10,393 nt of DNA from an uncultured Alphaproteobacteria bacterium (GCA_903860855.1 CAIOSF010000052.1:1-10393), one strand, 5' to 3'. Positions 1 through 7,795 are shown, counted from the stretch's first letter. Notes: generated from the sequence alone by a model not told the origin. Translations and numbers: made by a program.

Positions 1-90
1 ACAATTATATGAATTTTATGTTTACATTGGATCCGATGGGCGTAATATTTGCGACAATTCTTAGATTTAGTTTACACATGATATATATCA

Positions 91-417
91 ATGCAGCATA
101 AGATATCAGAGCAGCATCTCTTTTTTCATTATTTTACTCCCATCATTCATAATAACGAGATAATCTCTTCTGATGCGCAAAATCAGCATCATTTCTATGA
201 TGCACTGTGGCAGACAATACAACAAGAGAGTTATTACGGTAATATGAACGGATATAGCACCAGCAGCGCATCCATGCTAAAGGCAAAATTTGTATCGGAT
301 ATCTTATATGATCTTTGTACAAGTTGCGCCTGTTTTTCAGTAAGTTTTGCCATGGGATACCTTACAGGCATGCTGGGCGGAGGTGGCCCATGTCCCTGCG
401 ATTACCACCATTGCTAG
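91..417 (+). CDS. Hypothetical small protein with Gly/Pro/Cys-rich C-terminus
   Basis: I do not recognise this 108-residue ORF. An in-frame TGA lies at 79-81, so ATG 91 is the first possible start after it; no clear Shine-Dalgarno precedes it. The N-terminal half (about 1-55) is polar and rich in Gln, His, Asn and Tyr. Residues about 71-95 are hydrophobic with three Cys (C76, C79, C81) and could be one membrane segment or a buried helix. The protein ends in four glycines followed by PCPCDYHHC, a cluster of Cys and His that could bind metal or be acylated; that is speculation. No long competing frame exists on the other strand, and 108 codons without a stop is long for AT-rich DNA, which favours a real gene. 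It stands alone, converging on the RND pump gene. It could also be the tail of a decayed longer gene. Confidence 0.4.
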   Translation: MQHKISEQHLFFHYFTPIIHNNEIISSDAQNQHHFYDALWQTIQQESYYGNMNGYSTSSASMLKAKFVSDILYDLCTSCACFSVSFAMGYLTGMLGGGGPCPCDYHHC

Positions 418-545
418 TTTATAGCAATTCCCGCTTGCAACTATTTTACCATGGATTTGAGGTGATCCCCCCATTAATCCTATTAGATTCACAGCCTATA
501 TACAATGTACTCCACACCCAGCGACCTGCACTTTAATGCGGCTTC

Positions 546-597
546 GGCTTGTCTACTACATTTGACTCCGTCTATTTTACGCGGGAAGCCAGTATCA
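546..597 (+). repeat. Diverged copy of the ATACCA-ended short element (copy A)
   Basis: This 52-bp stretch aligns without gaps to 9292-9343, with 40 of 52 bases identical by hand count; 10 of the 12 differences are transitions. It matches the right three quarters of the element at 9275-9341, ending in CCAGTAT where that copy has CTGGTAT. The left end is not recognisable. The last three bases (595-597, TCA) are the complement of the TGA stop codon of the minus-strand RND gene, so the element abuts or supplies the end of that gene. Confidence 0.6.
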
Positions 598-3500
598 TTT
601 TTTATCCCGATCGAACGTCAGCAGACATGGGGTAAAAAACAATGTCAGAACTGTAGCAAAAGTAAGACCACCGGCTATTGATGCCGACAACTGTCTCCAC
701 CACTGGCTTGAAGGAGAATCATAGCTTATAGATCTATCCAAAAAATCAAAGCTTAAGCCAAACACCATGGGTAATAGACCAAGGACAGCTGTGGTAGCCG
801 TTAATAATATGGGCCTCAGACGTTGAATCCCTGATCTGATAATCGAATCTCTAACATCATGACCATCGGCGCGCAGACGCTGATAAGTATCAATAAACAG
901 TATATTATTGTTTAGCACGATACCAGCCAAAGCTATCACTCCAACTCCACACATTACAACACCAAAAGGCTGCCATGATAATATCAAGCCAAGAAGTACT
1001 CCCACTGTCGATAGAAACACCGCACTCATAACCACAAGTGTGTGGTAGAAGTTATTGAACTGAATTAACATAATCATGAACATCATCGCTAAAGCAGCGG
1101 TGAAGGCTTTTGGCAGAAAGTCAGCCGTCTCTTTTTGCTTCTCTGTATCACCCTTAAACGTCACTTCGACGCCATCATCTTTATTGGTTTCCAACCATTT
1201 TTGTATCTGCTTAACCCTATCATCGACCAAAGCCCCAGCAGCCACATCAGAGCGAATCGTTATAACATTCTTACGATCAACTCTTTTTATTTCGTCAACT
1301 CTTTGTGATGGTGTAACCTTAACGAAGGTACTCAGAGGAAGGCTGTAACCACTGGTATTAGCAATCCTTAATTTGCCGATTTCCGATGCTATCCTGTATT
1401 TTTCCGGCAATCTAACAACTATATCTATCTCATCATCAACATCTTCTCGATAATAGGTTGAAATTTTGTAACCGTTGTCGGTAATCATTCTAATAGCTGA
1501 ACCTATGTCGTTATTACTCAGGGAGTATTTTGCCGCTAGCTTACGATCAACATCTACATGCCACTCTATACCCGGGATAGGACGTGAATCTTCTGTATCC
1601 TTAAATCCCCCTATCGTAGCCATAGCGTTGATCAGCTTATTAGTAAAAGCCAAAGTGGTATCATTAGAACCAGACGATATATTGATTTCGATCGGCTTAG
1701 TTGATTTCGGCCCGTTTTGCTGGGCTATTATTTGAATATTCATGCCGTCGATTGCTGCAACTTTTTTACGAACATCTTCTAGAATGACCTTTGACTTGCG
1801 TCTTAGCTGCCAATCAACAAATTCTAATTGGATCACCCCCACGGTATCCTTAGGCAACTCGGTTTTAATATTGCCTATATCACCAGCCTTGCTGTAAAAA
1901 ACCTTAATCTCATCCTTCATGTCAAAAATCTTATCCTCTATTTCCCTAAGAAGATCATCTTTTTGAAAAACAGACATATTACCAGGGGCTCTTATGGCTA
2001 TCGTCGCGCCCTCTGCATCAACATCAGGGAAGAACTCCATGCCCGTACCAGCGAATATGAAAAATCCATATATTCCAATCATAAAAGCAAATATGGAAAC
2101 TATGAATGTCTTCGGTCTATTCAAAATTTTATCAAGAAGTAAGGCGTAGCTGCGAGTGAAACCATGTAGATCCTTTATGTCACCGTTCTCAGCGGCCAAC
2201 ATGGCTTTTATTTCTTCTTCACTCGCTGGCTTATGTTTTCTCATCATTAGACTGCCAATTGCTGGCTGTAGAATTAGAGCAAATATCAGAGAACAAGTCA
2301 TGATCGTGATGACTGTGATCGGCATGAACTTCATAAATTGCCCCAATATCCCGGGCCAAAACAAAAGAGGAAAGAACACAACCATTTTTACCAAAGTTGA
2401 TGTAAAAACTGGAAAAAACATTCGATGGGCCGAGTTGGTGAAAGCATCGCTTGCATTCATTCCTTCGATTATCTTGCGATCAGCATATTCACTAATAACC
2501 ACGGCATCGTCGACCACCATGCCAACTGTGAGAATCAAGCTAAATAGCACAACTATGTTTAGAGTAAAACCAGAAGCATAGAGTATTAGGATACAGGCAA
2601 AGAAACAAACAGGTAGAGACATAGAAATAAGCACAGCTGGCTTAATACCAACTGTTAATATGATTATGATTATCACTAATAATCCAGCTAAAACTATGCC
2701 ATTTTCCAGCTCTGAAACCATATCTTCTATCTCTGATGACTGATCTTGTGAAAAGATAATGTCTAGGTTACTAGGCAGATTTTTCTTTGCCCCCTCGACT
2801 AATTCCTTCACATTTTTCACCACTTCTATTATGTTGCCTCCAGTTCTTTTAGATACCTCAAGAACTATCGCTCTTTTGCCGTTCACCTTAGCTATAGTCG
2901 ATATATCCTTATATGTTGCTCGAATGGTGGCAACATCCCTAAGCTTTATTACGGCTCCATTGTTGGTAGATATAGGAAAATCAAGTAAATCACTCACATT
3001 ATCTATCATACTTGGAACTTTGACTGAGAATTCTCCAGTTTTACCCTTTAATGATCCGGCAGTGACAAGCTGATTATTGCTCCCCACAATGCTTTGAACA
3101 TATGAAAGGGATAATCCCAATTTCTCTATCTGTTTCGGATCAATGACAATTTCGCATAGATCATCTCTGTCACCTCCTATATTAACTTCCAGTACATCGG
3201 TTATACCCTCTATATCATCTCGTAAATCACGGGCTATTTTTAAGAAACTTCTCTCTGGAATATCGCCAGTTAAAATAACGTTTAAAACAGGAATCAAGCT
3301 GAGATCAACTTGCTTTACGTCAGGTCTTTTTGCATCAGTTGGAAGTTTACTAATCGTATCATTAACCTTATTGCGCACATCATCTAAGGCTTTATCACTA
3401 TCAAAACCAGCCCAAAATTCTAAAATAATTGAACCACTTCCCTCGTCCGCATAGGAAGTCATTGTCTTTATCCCTACGATTGACCTAAGGGCTATTTCCA

Positions 3501-3699
3501 TTGGCTTGAGCAACATCCTCTGAGAATCCTCAGGCGATATACCGTCTTGTGTAATGAGCACGTATATCATTGCAATCTTGACATCAGGATTACTCTCTTT
3601 TGGTATCTTGCTATAGCTAGAATAACCCAAGAGGATAACTAAGATAACGAAAAATATGACGCTTCTCTTATGAAGTACAAAAATTCCAAAAAAATTCAT
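595..3699 (-). CDS. RND-family efflux pump inner-membrane subunit (AcrB/HAE-1-like)
   Basis: This 1034-residue protein has the usual length and plan of RND exporters: TM1 at about 12-29, a large periplasmic loop, TM2-TM6 at about 333-480, TM7 at about 531-551, a second large loop to about 860, and TM8-TM12 to about 1027. The TM4 motif VGMVVDDAVV (392-401) carries the paired aspartates D397/D398 that match the AcrB proton relay. In TM10 the sequence GIVLNNNIL puts Asn930 where AcrB has the relay lysine; Asn is common here in related RND branches, so it is not proof of inactivity. Arg962 in LRPILLTATT is kept. RND pumps work as trimers driven by proton flow and normally need a membrane-fusion protein and an outer-membrane channel; neither is encoded nearby. 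Substrate is unknown. ATG 3699 begins the expected short cytoplasmic helix before TM1; only a weak AAAAG precedes it. The stop TGA lies in a repeat copy. Confidence 0.93.
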   Translation of the reverse strand: MNFFGIFVLHKRSVIFFVILVILLGYSSYSKIPKESNPDVKIAMIYVLITQDGISPEDSQRMLLKPMEIALRSIVGIKTMTSYADEGSGSIILEFWAGFDSDKALDDVRNKVNDTISKLPTDAKRPDVKQVDLSLIPVLNVILTGDIPERSFLKIARDLRDDIEGITDVLEVNIGGDRDDLCEIVIDPKQIEKLGLSLSYVQSIVGSNNQLVTAGSLKGKTGEFSVKVPSMIDNVSDLLDFPISTNNGAVIKLRDVATIRATYKDISTIAKVNGKRAIVLEVSKRTGGNIIEVVKNVKELVEGAKKNLPSNLDIIFSQDQSSEIEDMVSELENGIVLAGLLVIIIIILTVGIKPAVLISMSLPVCFFACILILYASGFTLNIVVLFSLILTVGMVVDDAVVISEYADRKIIEGMNASDAFTNSAHRMFFPVFTSTLVKMVVFFPLLFWPGILGQFMKFMPITVITIMTCSLIFALILQPAIGSLMMRKHKPASEEEIKAMLAAENGDIKDLHGFTRSYALLLDKILNRPKTFIVSIFAFMIGIYGFFIFAGTGMEFFPDVDAEGATIAIRAPGNMSVFQKDDLLREIEDKIFDMKDEIKVFYSKAGDIGNIKTELPKDTVGVIQLEFVDWQLRRKSKVILEDVRKKVAAIDGMNIQIIAQQNGPKSTKPIEINISSGSNDTTLAFTNKLINAMATIGGFKDTEDSRPIPGIEWHVDVDRKLAAKYSLSNNDIGSAIRMITDNGYKISTYYREDVDDEIDIVVRLPEKYRIASEIGKLRIANTSGYSLPLSTFVKVTPSQRVDEIKRVDRKNVITIRSDVAAGALVDDRVKQIQKWLETNKDDGVEVTFKGDTEKQKETADFLPKAFTAALAMMFMIMLIQFNNFYHTLVVMSAVFLSTVGVLLGLILSWQPFGVVMCGVGVIALAGIVLNNNILFIDTYQRLRADGHDVRDSIIRSGIQRLRPILLTATTAVLGLLPMVFGLSFDFLDRSISYDSPSSQWWRQLSASIAGGLTFATVLTLFFTPCLLTFDRDKK

Positions 3700-3852
3700 C
3701 TTTTAGTTAGTTATTCTCAGTTAATGTTTATACAACAAGCGATAAATTGAAGCAGCCATATTTAAAAATAGGAATTGATATAGCGCCGTACAGATCTCTA
3801 GATCGATCGACTATATTAGAAATATTTGTATGAGACAATAAGGACATGTATA

Positions 3853-3889
3853 ATATACAGTTTCTATGTAATTGATAGAATCTGTATAT
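3853..3889. promoter_or_regulatory. 15-bp imperfect dyad between murE and the RND gene
   Basis: Arms at 3853-3867 and 3875-3889 are inverted copies with one mismatch, around a 7-base centre. The core of each arm reads ATACAG-TTCTAT or its inverse. No T-run follows on either strand, so it is not a typical intrinsic terminator. It sits about 155 bp upstream of the RND start and about 65 bp past the murE stop. It could be a repressor operator for the pump, a weak terminator for murE, or an RNA hairpin. A TATACA/TATTAT-like -10 candidate overlaps its pump-proximal flank on the minus strand, but no good -35 was found. The rest of the 255-bp spacer shows nothing clear. Confidence 0.4.
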
Positions 3890-3954
3890 AAATCAAAATA
3901 CTAGTGGAGATTCTTATATAGCAATTATATGATATGGGGATTAAATGAACCTAG

Positions 3955-5661
3955 CTATGATTTCATCATAATACTTTCAACGCATGCTCTATCGCTATGT
4001 GGTATTTTACTATCACCCACAATCTGAAAAGTTTCATGTCCCTTACCAGCGATCAAAAGACGATCGCCAACCCTTAACATGCCGATTGCATAATGAATGG
4101 CTAAATCTCTGCCAGCGATCTCCATAAGGAGTGGTGCCGTATGGAGATCAACATGAACTTGCTCTTCTATGCTGCATCCAGCTATATCGCAACCAGATAG
4201 GATATCTTGGCGAATCATGGCCGGATCTTCATGCCGAGGATTGTCATCTGTAACTATTGTAATGTCTGCACATCTATAGGCGATAGCACCCATAATCGCT
4301 CTCTTGCCTGCATCTCTATTACCGCCACAACCAAAAACCACCAACAACCTCCCCAAACAACCTGATTGTAGTTGTTCAAGTACCAATTTTAGGCCATCAG
4401 GTGTATGAGCATAGTCTATATATATCTCTGCTATGCCCGAAGAGTTGGGAGTAATGCTGTGCTGATCTTTAAATTGGTCCACTGAGCCTTGGTCGGCTAT
4501 CATTGGAAATTCAAATCGATCCATACGTCCAGGAGGTGATTGTAGATGGGGTATAGATGCTATAATATCGGTTATTTCCATACCTGTTGATATGGCCAAC
4601 CCGATCGCACACATTAAGTTATCGATCTGGAAATTAGCCCCCAATACACATGTTGCTCTATATGTTTTATTAAATATAGATATAACTAGGCTGTCATTAC
4701 TATGACTTAGTATCTTGAGATCATCATCCCTATAGGCCTTCCCATATGATAATATCCTGAATCCGCATGTAGCTGCGCATAATGACAAATCCTCATACTC
4801 TGCTATCTCCCCATTCAATACAGCAGATTTAGGCTGTAACCTAGAGAATAACGCTTTTTTAGCGTTATAGTATTCACTCATATTTTGGTGATAGTCTAAA
4901 TGATCCTGGCTTAGATTAGTAAATCCAGCTCCTGTCAATTTAACAAAATCTAAGCGATACTGGTCCAAGCCATGACTTGATGCCTCGATCGCTATGTGGG
5001 TTATACCATCGTGCGCCAATTCCTGTAATTGAGTGTGGAGTAAGATAGGATTAGGAGTAGTTAGCACTCCGCCGGCAAGAGCTTCAATCGGCACCACGCT
5101 GATAGACTGATCAAAGAGTGTCTGGTTCGATTTTCCTTTAAAACGTACTAAGCCAAGAGTGCCAATAACTGCCGAATCGAAACCGCAAAAAGCAGAGATT
5201 TGAGCAAAGAAATAGCATGTTGATGTTTTCCCATTAGTTCCCGTTACTGCAACTATATTTTCCGGTTGATCTGGATGAAGACAGGAAGCTAGGTAGCTCA
5301 GGGCCAATCGCGGATTTTGCGTTGCGATAATCGCCCCCTCTTCTTCCATATAGTTGGTAAAGTTAATGTCTATACCAGGAGGTATGACTCGATACCCACT
5401 ATCAACAGATTGAGAGAATAACAAATAGTCTCTCGATACTATAACGAACTTGGCCCCCTTTTCTATGGCTTGGGGTATAAAATCTTCGCCATTGAACTTT
5501 GCTCCACGAACAGCAACAAAGACTCCCCCTGGCTCCACTGTAGAATGCGAATCTGTTATTGATATTCCAACTCCATGACTTGCACGAATCGCAGAACCAA
5601 ACTTAATAATGGTAGGAGATAATTCAACCTGTTGATCGATTTTTTGGTGTGACGAGGACAT
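3955..5661 (-). CDS. murE: UDP-N-acetylmuramoyl-tripeptide synthetase (MurE)
   Basis: MurE is the cytoplasmic Mur ligase that adds the third amino acid to UDP-MurNAc-L-Ala-D-Glu using ATP. Visible motifs, in order: the ATP loop GTNGKTS (141-147), TTPNP (201-205), EASSHGLDQ (226-234), FTNLSQDHLDYH (247-258), the lysine after YYNA (K268, the likely carbamylated residue), HTPDGL (419-424), FGCGGNRDAGKR (443-454), DNPR (473-476), GKGHE (539-543) and HSDR (555-558). DNPR is the known signature of meso-diaminopimelate-adding enzymes, so DAP-type peptidoglycan is implied. At 568 residues it is about 70 longer than a typical MurE; the extra length sits in the N-terminal domain, near 172-195, and in a polar loop near 388-410 that splits PGRMDRF from YIDYAHTP. 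The next Met is residue 105, so ATG 5661 is the start; it lacks a visible Shine-Dalgarno and its leader is a repeat element ending 6 bp before it. It likely follows rplY and the small ORF in one transcript. Confidence 0.96.
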   Translation of the reverse strand: MSSSHQKIDQQVELSPTIIKFGSAIRASHGVGISITDSHSTVEPGGVFVAVRGAKFNGEDFIPQAIEKGAKFVIVSRDYLLFSQSVDSGYRVIPPGIDINFTNYMEEEGAIIATQNPRLALSYLASCLHPDQPENIVAVTGTNGKTSTCYFFAQISAFCGFDSAVIGTLGLVRFKGKSNQTLFDQSISVVPIEALAGGVLTTPNPILLHTQLQELAHDGITHIAIEASSHGLDQYRLDFVKLTGAGFTNLSQDHLDYHQNMSEYYNAKKALFSRLQPKSAVLNGEIAEYEDLSLCAATCGFRILSYGKAYRDDDLKILSHSNDSLVISIFNKTYRATCVLGANFQIDNLMCAIGLAISTGMEITDIIASIPHLQSPPGRMDRFEFPMIADQGSVDQFKDQHSITPNSSGIAEIYIDYAHTPDGLKLVLEQLQSGCLGRLLVVFGCGGNRDAGKRAIMGAIAYRCADITIVTDDNPRHEDPAMIRQDILSGCDIAGCSIEEQVHVDLHTAPLLMEIAGRDLAIHYAIGMLRVGDRLLIAGKGHETFQIVGDSKIPHSDRACVESIMMKS

Positions 5662-5667
5662 AGACTA

Positions 5668-5732
5668 ATACCAGTTTTCAAATACAATGGACTCAGTCGA
5701 AGCAGTGGCAGTTGAAAGCAGAAATTAGGTAT
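5668..5732 (-). repeat. ATACCA-ended short element (copy C) forming the murE leader
   Basis: This 65-bp element begins ATACCAGTTTT and ends AAATTAGGTAT, giving imperfect inverted ends. Its reverse complement aligns to the copy at 9275-9341: both finish in AAACTGGTAT, and the inner segment around GACTGAGTCCA matches GACTACGTCCA. It occupies nearly all of the 75-bp gap between the stop of the 70-residue ORF and the murE ATG. It therefore lies in the presumed mRNA and would form the untranslated leader of murE. Confidence 0.5.
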
Positions 5733-5736
5733 ATGA

Positions 5737-5949
5737 TTAGGAACTCACGATAGCACCATAAGGCACAGGCTTCCCATTGGGATCCTTATAAATCTTGCCA
5801 TCGTCAGAAAACTTAGCAGCTATATACTTCCCATGACCAACATTGCTCCCATCGTAAAGAAAGGCGACGAGGAGACGACCACCAACTTTACGCATCTCAG
5901 CAGCCTTGCCGCGGTTGCTGATGTTATTTTTTGAACCTTTTTTTGCCAT
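5737..5949 (-). CDS. Small basic protein of unknown function between rplY and murE
   Basis: I do not recognise this 70-residue protein. It starts MAKKGSKNN and is rich in Lys, Arg and Gly through about residue 25, followed by a short hydrophobic stretch (RLLVAFLYDG, 25-34) and a Gly/Lys/Asp-rich C-terminal half ending in PYGAIVSS. The basic start recalls small ribosomal or nucleic-acid-binding proteins, but it lacks the L27 pattern and I assign no function. It is a convincing gene: a GGAG Shine-Dalgarno lies 8 bases before the ATG, the frame is clean, and it follows rplY by only 33 bp on the same strand, which suggests co-transcription and perhaps a role tied to translation. Its stop is followed within 5 bp by the repeat that leads into murE. 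In many bacteria pth follows rplY, so the arrangement is unusual. Confidence 0.72.
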   Translation of the reverse strand: MAKKGSKNNISNRGKAAEMRKVGGRLLVAFLYDGSNVGHGKYIAAKFSDDGKIYKDPNGKPVPYGAIVSS

Positions 5950-5957
5950 AATTAAAA

Positions 5958-5961
5958 CTCC
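5958..5961 (-). promoter_or_regulatory. Shine-Dalgarno GGAG of the 70-residue ORF
   Basis: GGAG on the minus strand, 8 bases upstream of the ATG at 5947-5949. It is one of only two clear ribosome binding sites in the window and supports this small ORF as translated. Confidence 0.6.
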
Positions 5962-5982
5962 AATTAACTCAATGAATATATA

Positions 5983-6582
5983 TTACTTACCAGGGGTAGT
6001 GATAGCAGCTTCACCTTCCGCATCTTCTACCCTACCACTAATCGATACCAAGACAAAATTTGACCTATCTGTAGGCTGGAGCTTATCACTTAGTTTAAGG
6101 TCATGAATATGTATAGATCTACCTATCTCAAGACCAGCAACATCAACTTCAATTACCGGCACAATATGATCGGGATGACATTTAAACTCCACAAAACGAT
6201 GCACCATATTCATCACACCACCGCGCTTAATTCCCTGGCACTTATCCTCATTCACAACTTTGAGTCTGATGGAGATCTTAACCATCTTATCGCCAGATAT
6301 TTCCTGGAAATCAACATGAAGCGGCATATCCGTAACAGGATGCAGCTGAATGGAACGGGTAATAGCTCTCATCTTGGAATCACCAAAATCCAATGTCACT
6401 AACTTCGACTCTAAGCCACCTTTTAAATACTCTTTTGTCAACTCCTTGGTCATTAAAGAAACCATGACTTCTTTGTCACCTCCGTATAATATCGCTGGTA
6501 TGCGACCGGCTCTACGCAGAGCGCGAGCTGTACCCGAGCCAGACAATTCCTTCCTCTCAACCGCTAAAGTAAGCCCTGACAT
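5983..6582 (-). CDS. rplY: Large-subunit ribosomal protein bL25, long CTC/TL5 form
   Basis: bL25 binds 5S rRNA in the central protuberance of the 50S subunit. The 199-residue product has both domains of the long form: the L25 RNA-binding domain (about 4-93), with GTARALRRAGRIPAILYGG (17-35) and LHVDFQE (88-94), and the TL5 C-terminal beta domain (about 100-185), with GGVMN (121-125). The open frame runs upstream to 6699, but the family begins near MSGLTLAVERK, so I choose ATG 6582. A weak GGAAAA precedes it; the 39 upstream residues look like untranslated leader read through by chance. Lysines and arginines in the first 30 residues fit RNA contact. It heads a tight minus-strand run with the 70-residue ORF and murE. 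A pth gene, a frequent partner, is absent here. Confidence 0.94.
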   Translation of the reverse strand: MSGLTLAVERKELSGSGTARALRRAGRIPAILYGGDKEVMVSLMTKELTKEYLKGGLESKLVTLDFGDSKMRAITRSIQLHPVTDMPLHVDFQEISGDKMVKISIRLKVVNEDKCQGIKRGGVMNMVHRFVEFKCHPDHIVPVIEVDVAGLEIGRSIHIHDLKLSDKLQPTDRSNFVLVSISGRVEDAEGEAAITTPGK

Positions 6583-6673
6583 ATACCGTTTTTCCAAATT
6601 TATTTTTGTTTTCAATGGTGAAATATACATTACGTATGGAGATAAGTCCAGCATTCCGAATCTATTAAGTACT

Positions 6674-6697
6674 AAAAAAGTATAACTAAACTTATAC
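6674..6697 (-). terminator. Weak hairpin plus T-run upstream of rplY
   Basis: On the minus strand GTATAA, a 6-base loop, TTATAC and six T residues follow in order. It lies 36 bp past the stop of the decayed gene, so it could be that gene's intrinsic terminator. The stem is only 6 AT-rich pairs, which is weak. The TATACT at its edge could instead serve as a -10 box for rplY, though no good -35 is visible. Confidence 0.3.
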
Positions 6698-6732
6698 AAA
6701 CACCTGTGCCCGCCTAATTACCGAAGCATTCC

Positions 6733-7616
6733 TCAATTGCTCTGCATATTTTTATCAGCCTCAGCAACAAAATTTTTAATACCATCAAAATCGTTGTCTA
6801 TATTACCACCTCTATTAGCGAATTCTGGATTATATAACTTATTTAATTCTTTCTTATGTTGCATCGTGTGATGAGCAATTTTCTGGTAACTTGCCGGCAA
6901 GAAATTCAAATTTGTTGTCATGCTATCGGTTAATGTTACAACTTTGTTGCTCTCCATAGACACAAAATGCAGGCCTGGCCGTTCTTATCTACACCATGCC
7001 ATCTCCGTCGATTTTAATTTATAAATCTTATTTTTGAAGTCTATAAAACCACTACGATGCTTTAGCAATTCTCCAGTTTTATCATCAGCCTTTATACTAT
7101 TAGATAGTATTGAAAATTCTTTATTCTTTAAAGTCTACTTAGTTCGCATAATTGCATCGTAGATACGACTATGTATTACTTTATCATCTTGCAAACCGCT
7201 GTTATCTTTTATATTATATTTTATCTTCTATGTTAATGATCCCAGAACCCATCTCTATCTTGATGGATAGACTGTATTCTACCGTTGGCAATCCGATATC
7301 GGGCTTAGGCGCAAAAGTACTTAGCTTTCACAAGCTCGTATTTTGGCGCATCATTAGACTTTTTAGTCTCCGTTGTTACAATCTTAGATTTACTATCTCT
7401 GCTACTATAAGACCCACTATTCATCTTGCTTTTTCATCTTCCCCTTCCTCAAGTTATAAATCACCGCTTCGGCGACGAGCAAGATGTTCTCATAGTATCC
7501 AAACATGTGTCAAGCAGTCCTTGATCCAAACCTTAAACTTTGTGATCAACATTCAAGATAGCTATATCACCTACCGCATAACCAGATACTAAGTATAATG
7601 CTTGTCGCTGGACTGG
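6733..7616 (-). pseudogene. Decayed gene with several frameshifts and stops
   Basis: Read on the minus strand, protein-like segments follow each other in changing frames. First comes 7616-7461 (contains YLVSGYAVGDIAILNVDHKV, with a TAA at 7533-7535). Next is 7485-7417 (LLVAEAVIYNLRKGKMKKQDE interrupted at a TAG). Then 7424-7305 (SGSYSSRDSKSKIV, APKYELVKAK), 7318-7214 (FAPKPDIGLPTVEYSLSIKI), and finally 7227-6733 with in-frame TAG at 7135-7137 and TAA at 6985-6987. The last segment contains DDKVIHSRIYDAIMRT, then SGFIDFKNKIYKLKSTEM, then MESNKVVTLTDSMTTNLNF, and ends DKNMQSN. The product would have been a polar, Lys/Asn/Ser-rich protein of roughly 290 residues. I do not recognise a family. The final 76 residues after the last stop form an open frame with a GTG at 6963, but they read smoothly through the TAA and are better seen as the gene's tail. 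Sequencing error cannot explain so many lesions. Confidence 0.6.
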
Positions 7617-7795
7617 CTATATTTGACCAAAAGAAAATAATGACGTAATTTTAATATGCAATTCGAAAAAATCATAAAATCTTCATGGTCATAAATAAAA
7701 TTATTTTTGCTTAATAGCCATATAATCCTTTGCAAAAAATGATATTTTATTGTATCAACATCTGCAACACGTAACTGAACGAATTCCTCTGTCAC
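7589..7795 (-). pseudogene. Possible 5' remnant of the same decayed gene
   Basis: An open frame of 68 codons starts at GTG 7795 (beginning TEEFVQLRVADVDTIKYHFL) and overlaps the first segment of the decayed gene in another frame. An AGGA lies only 2 bases before the GTG, too close for a good ribosome site. The first 20 residues look protein-like; the rest is low-complexity and rich in Ile, Phe and Asn. It could be the original N-terminal part of the decayed gene, giving a total near 350 residues, or chance AT-rich sequence. Confidence 0.28.

Noticed and set aside
1344..1358. ACTGGTATTAG string resembling the end of the repeat element
   Set aside because: It lies inside well-conserved RND coding sequence and the surrounding bases do not match the element.
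5737..5949. Ribosomal protein L27
   Set aside because: The MAKKG start is suggestive, but the L27 core pattern is absent.
6583..6699. 39-residue N-terminal extension of rplY
   Set aside because: The L25 family begins at MSGLTLAVERK-like sequence; the extension is hydrophobic and unlike any targeting signal expected on a ribosomal protein.
6733..6963. Stand-alone 76-residue protein from GTG 6963
   Set aside because: The same frame continues smoothly upstream through a TAA, and no Shine-Dalgarno precedes the GTG, so it is read as the tail of the decayed gene.
7152..7592. Plus-strand open frame of 146 codons
   Set aside because: It runs antisense to the decayed gene, has no ribosome site and its composition looks like a shadow frame.
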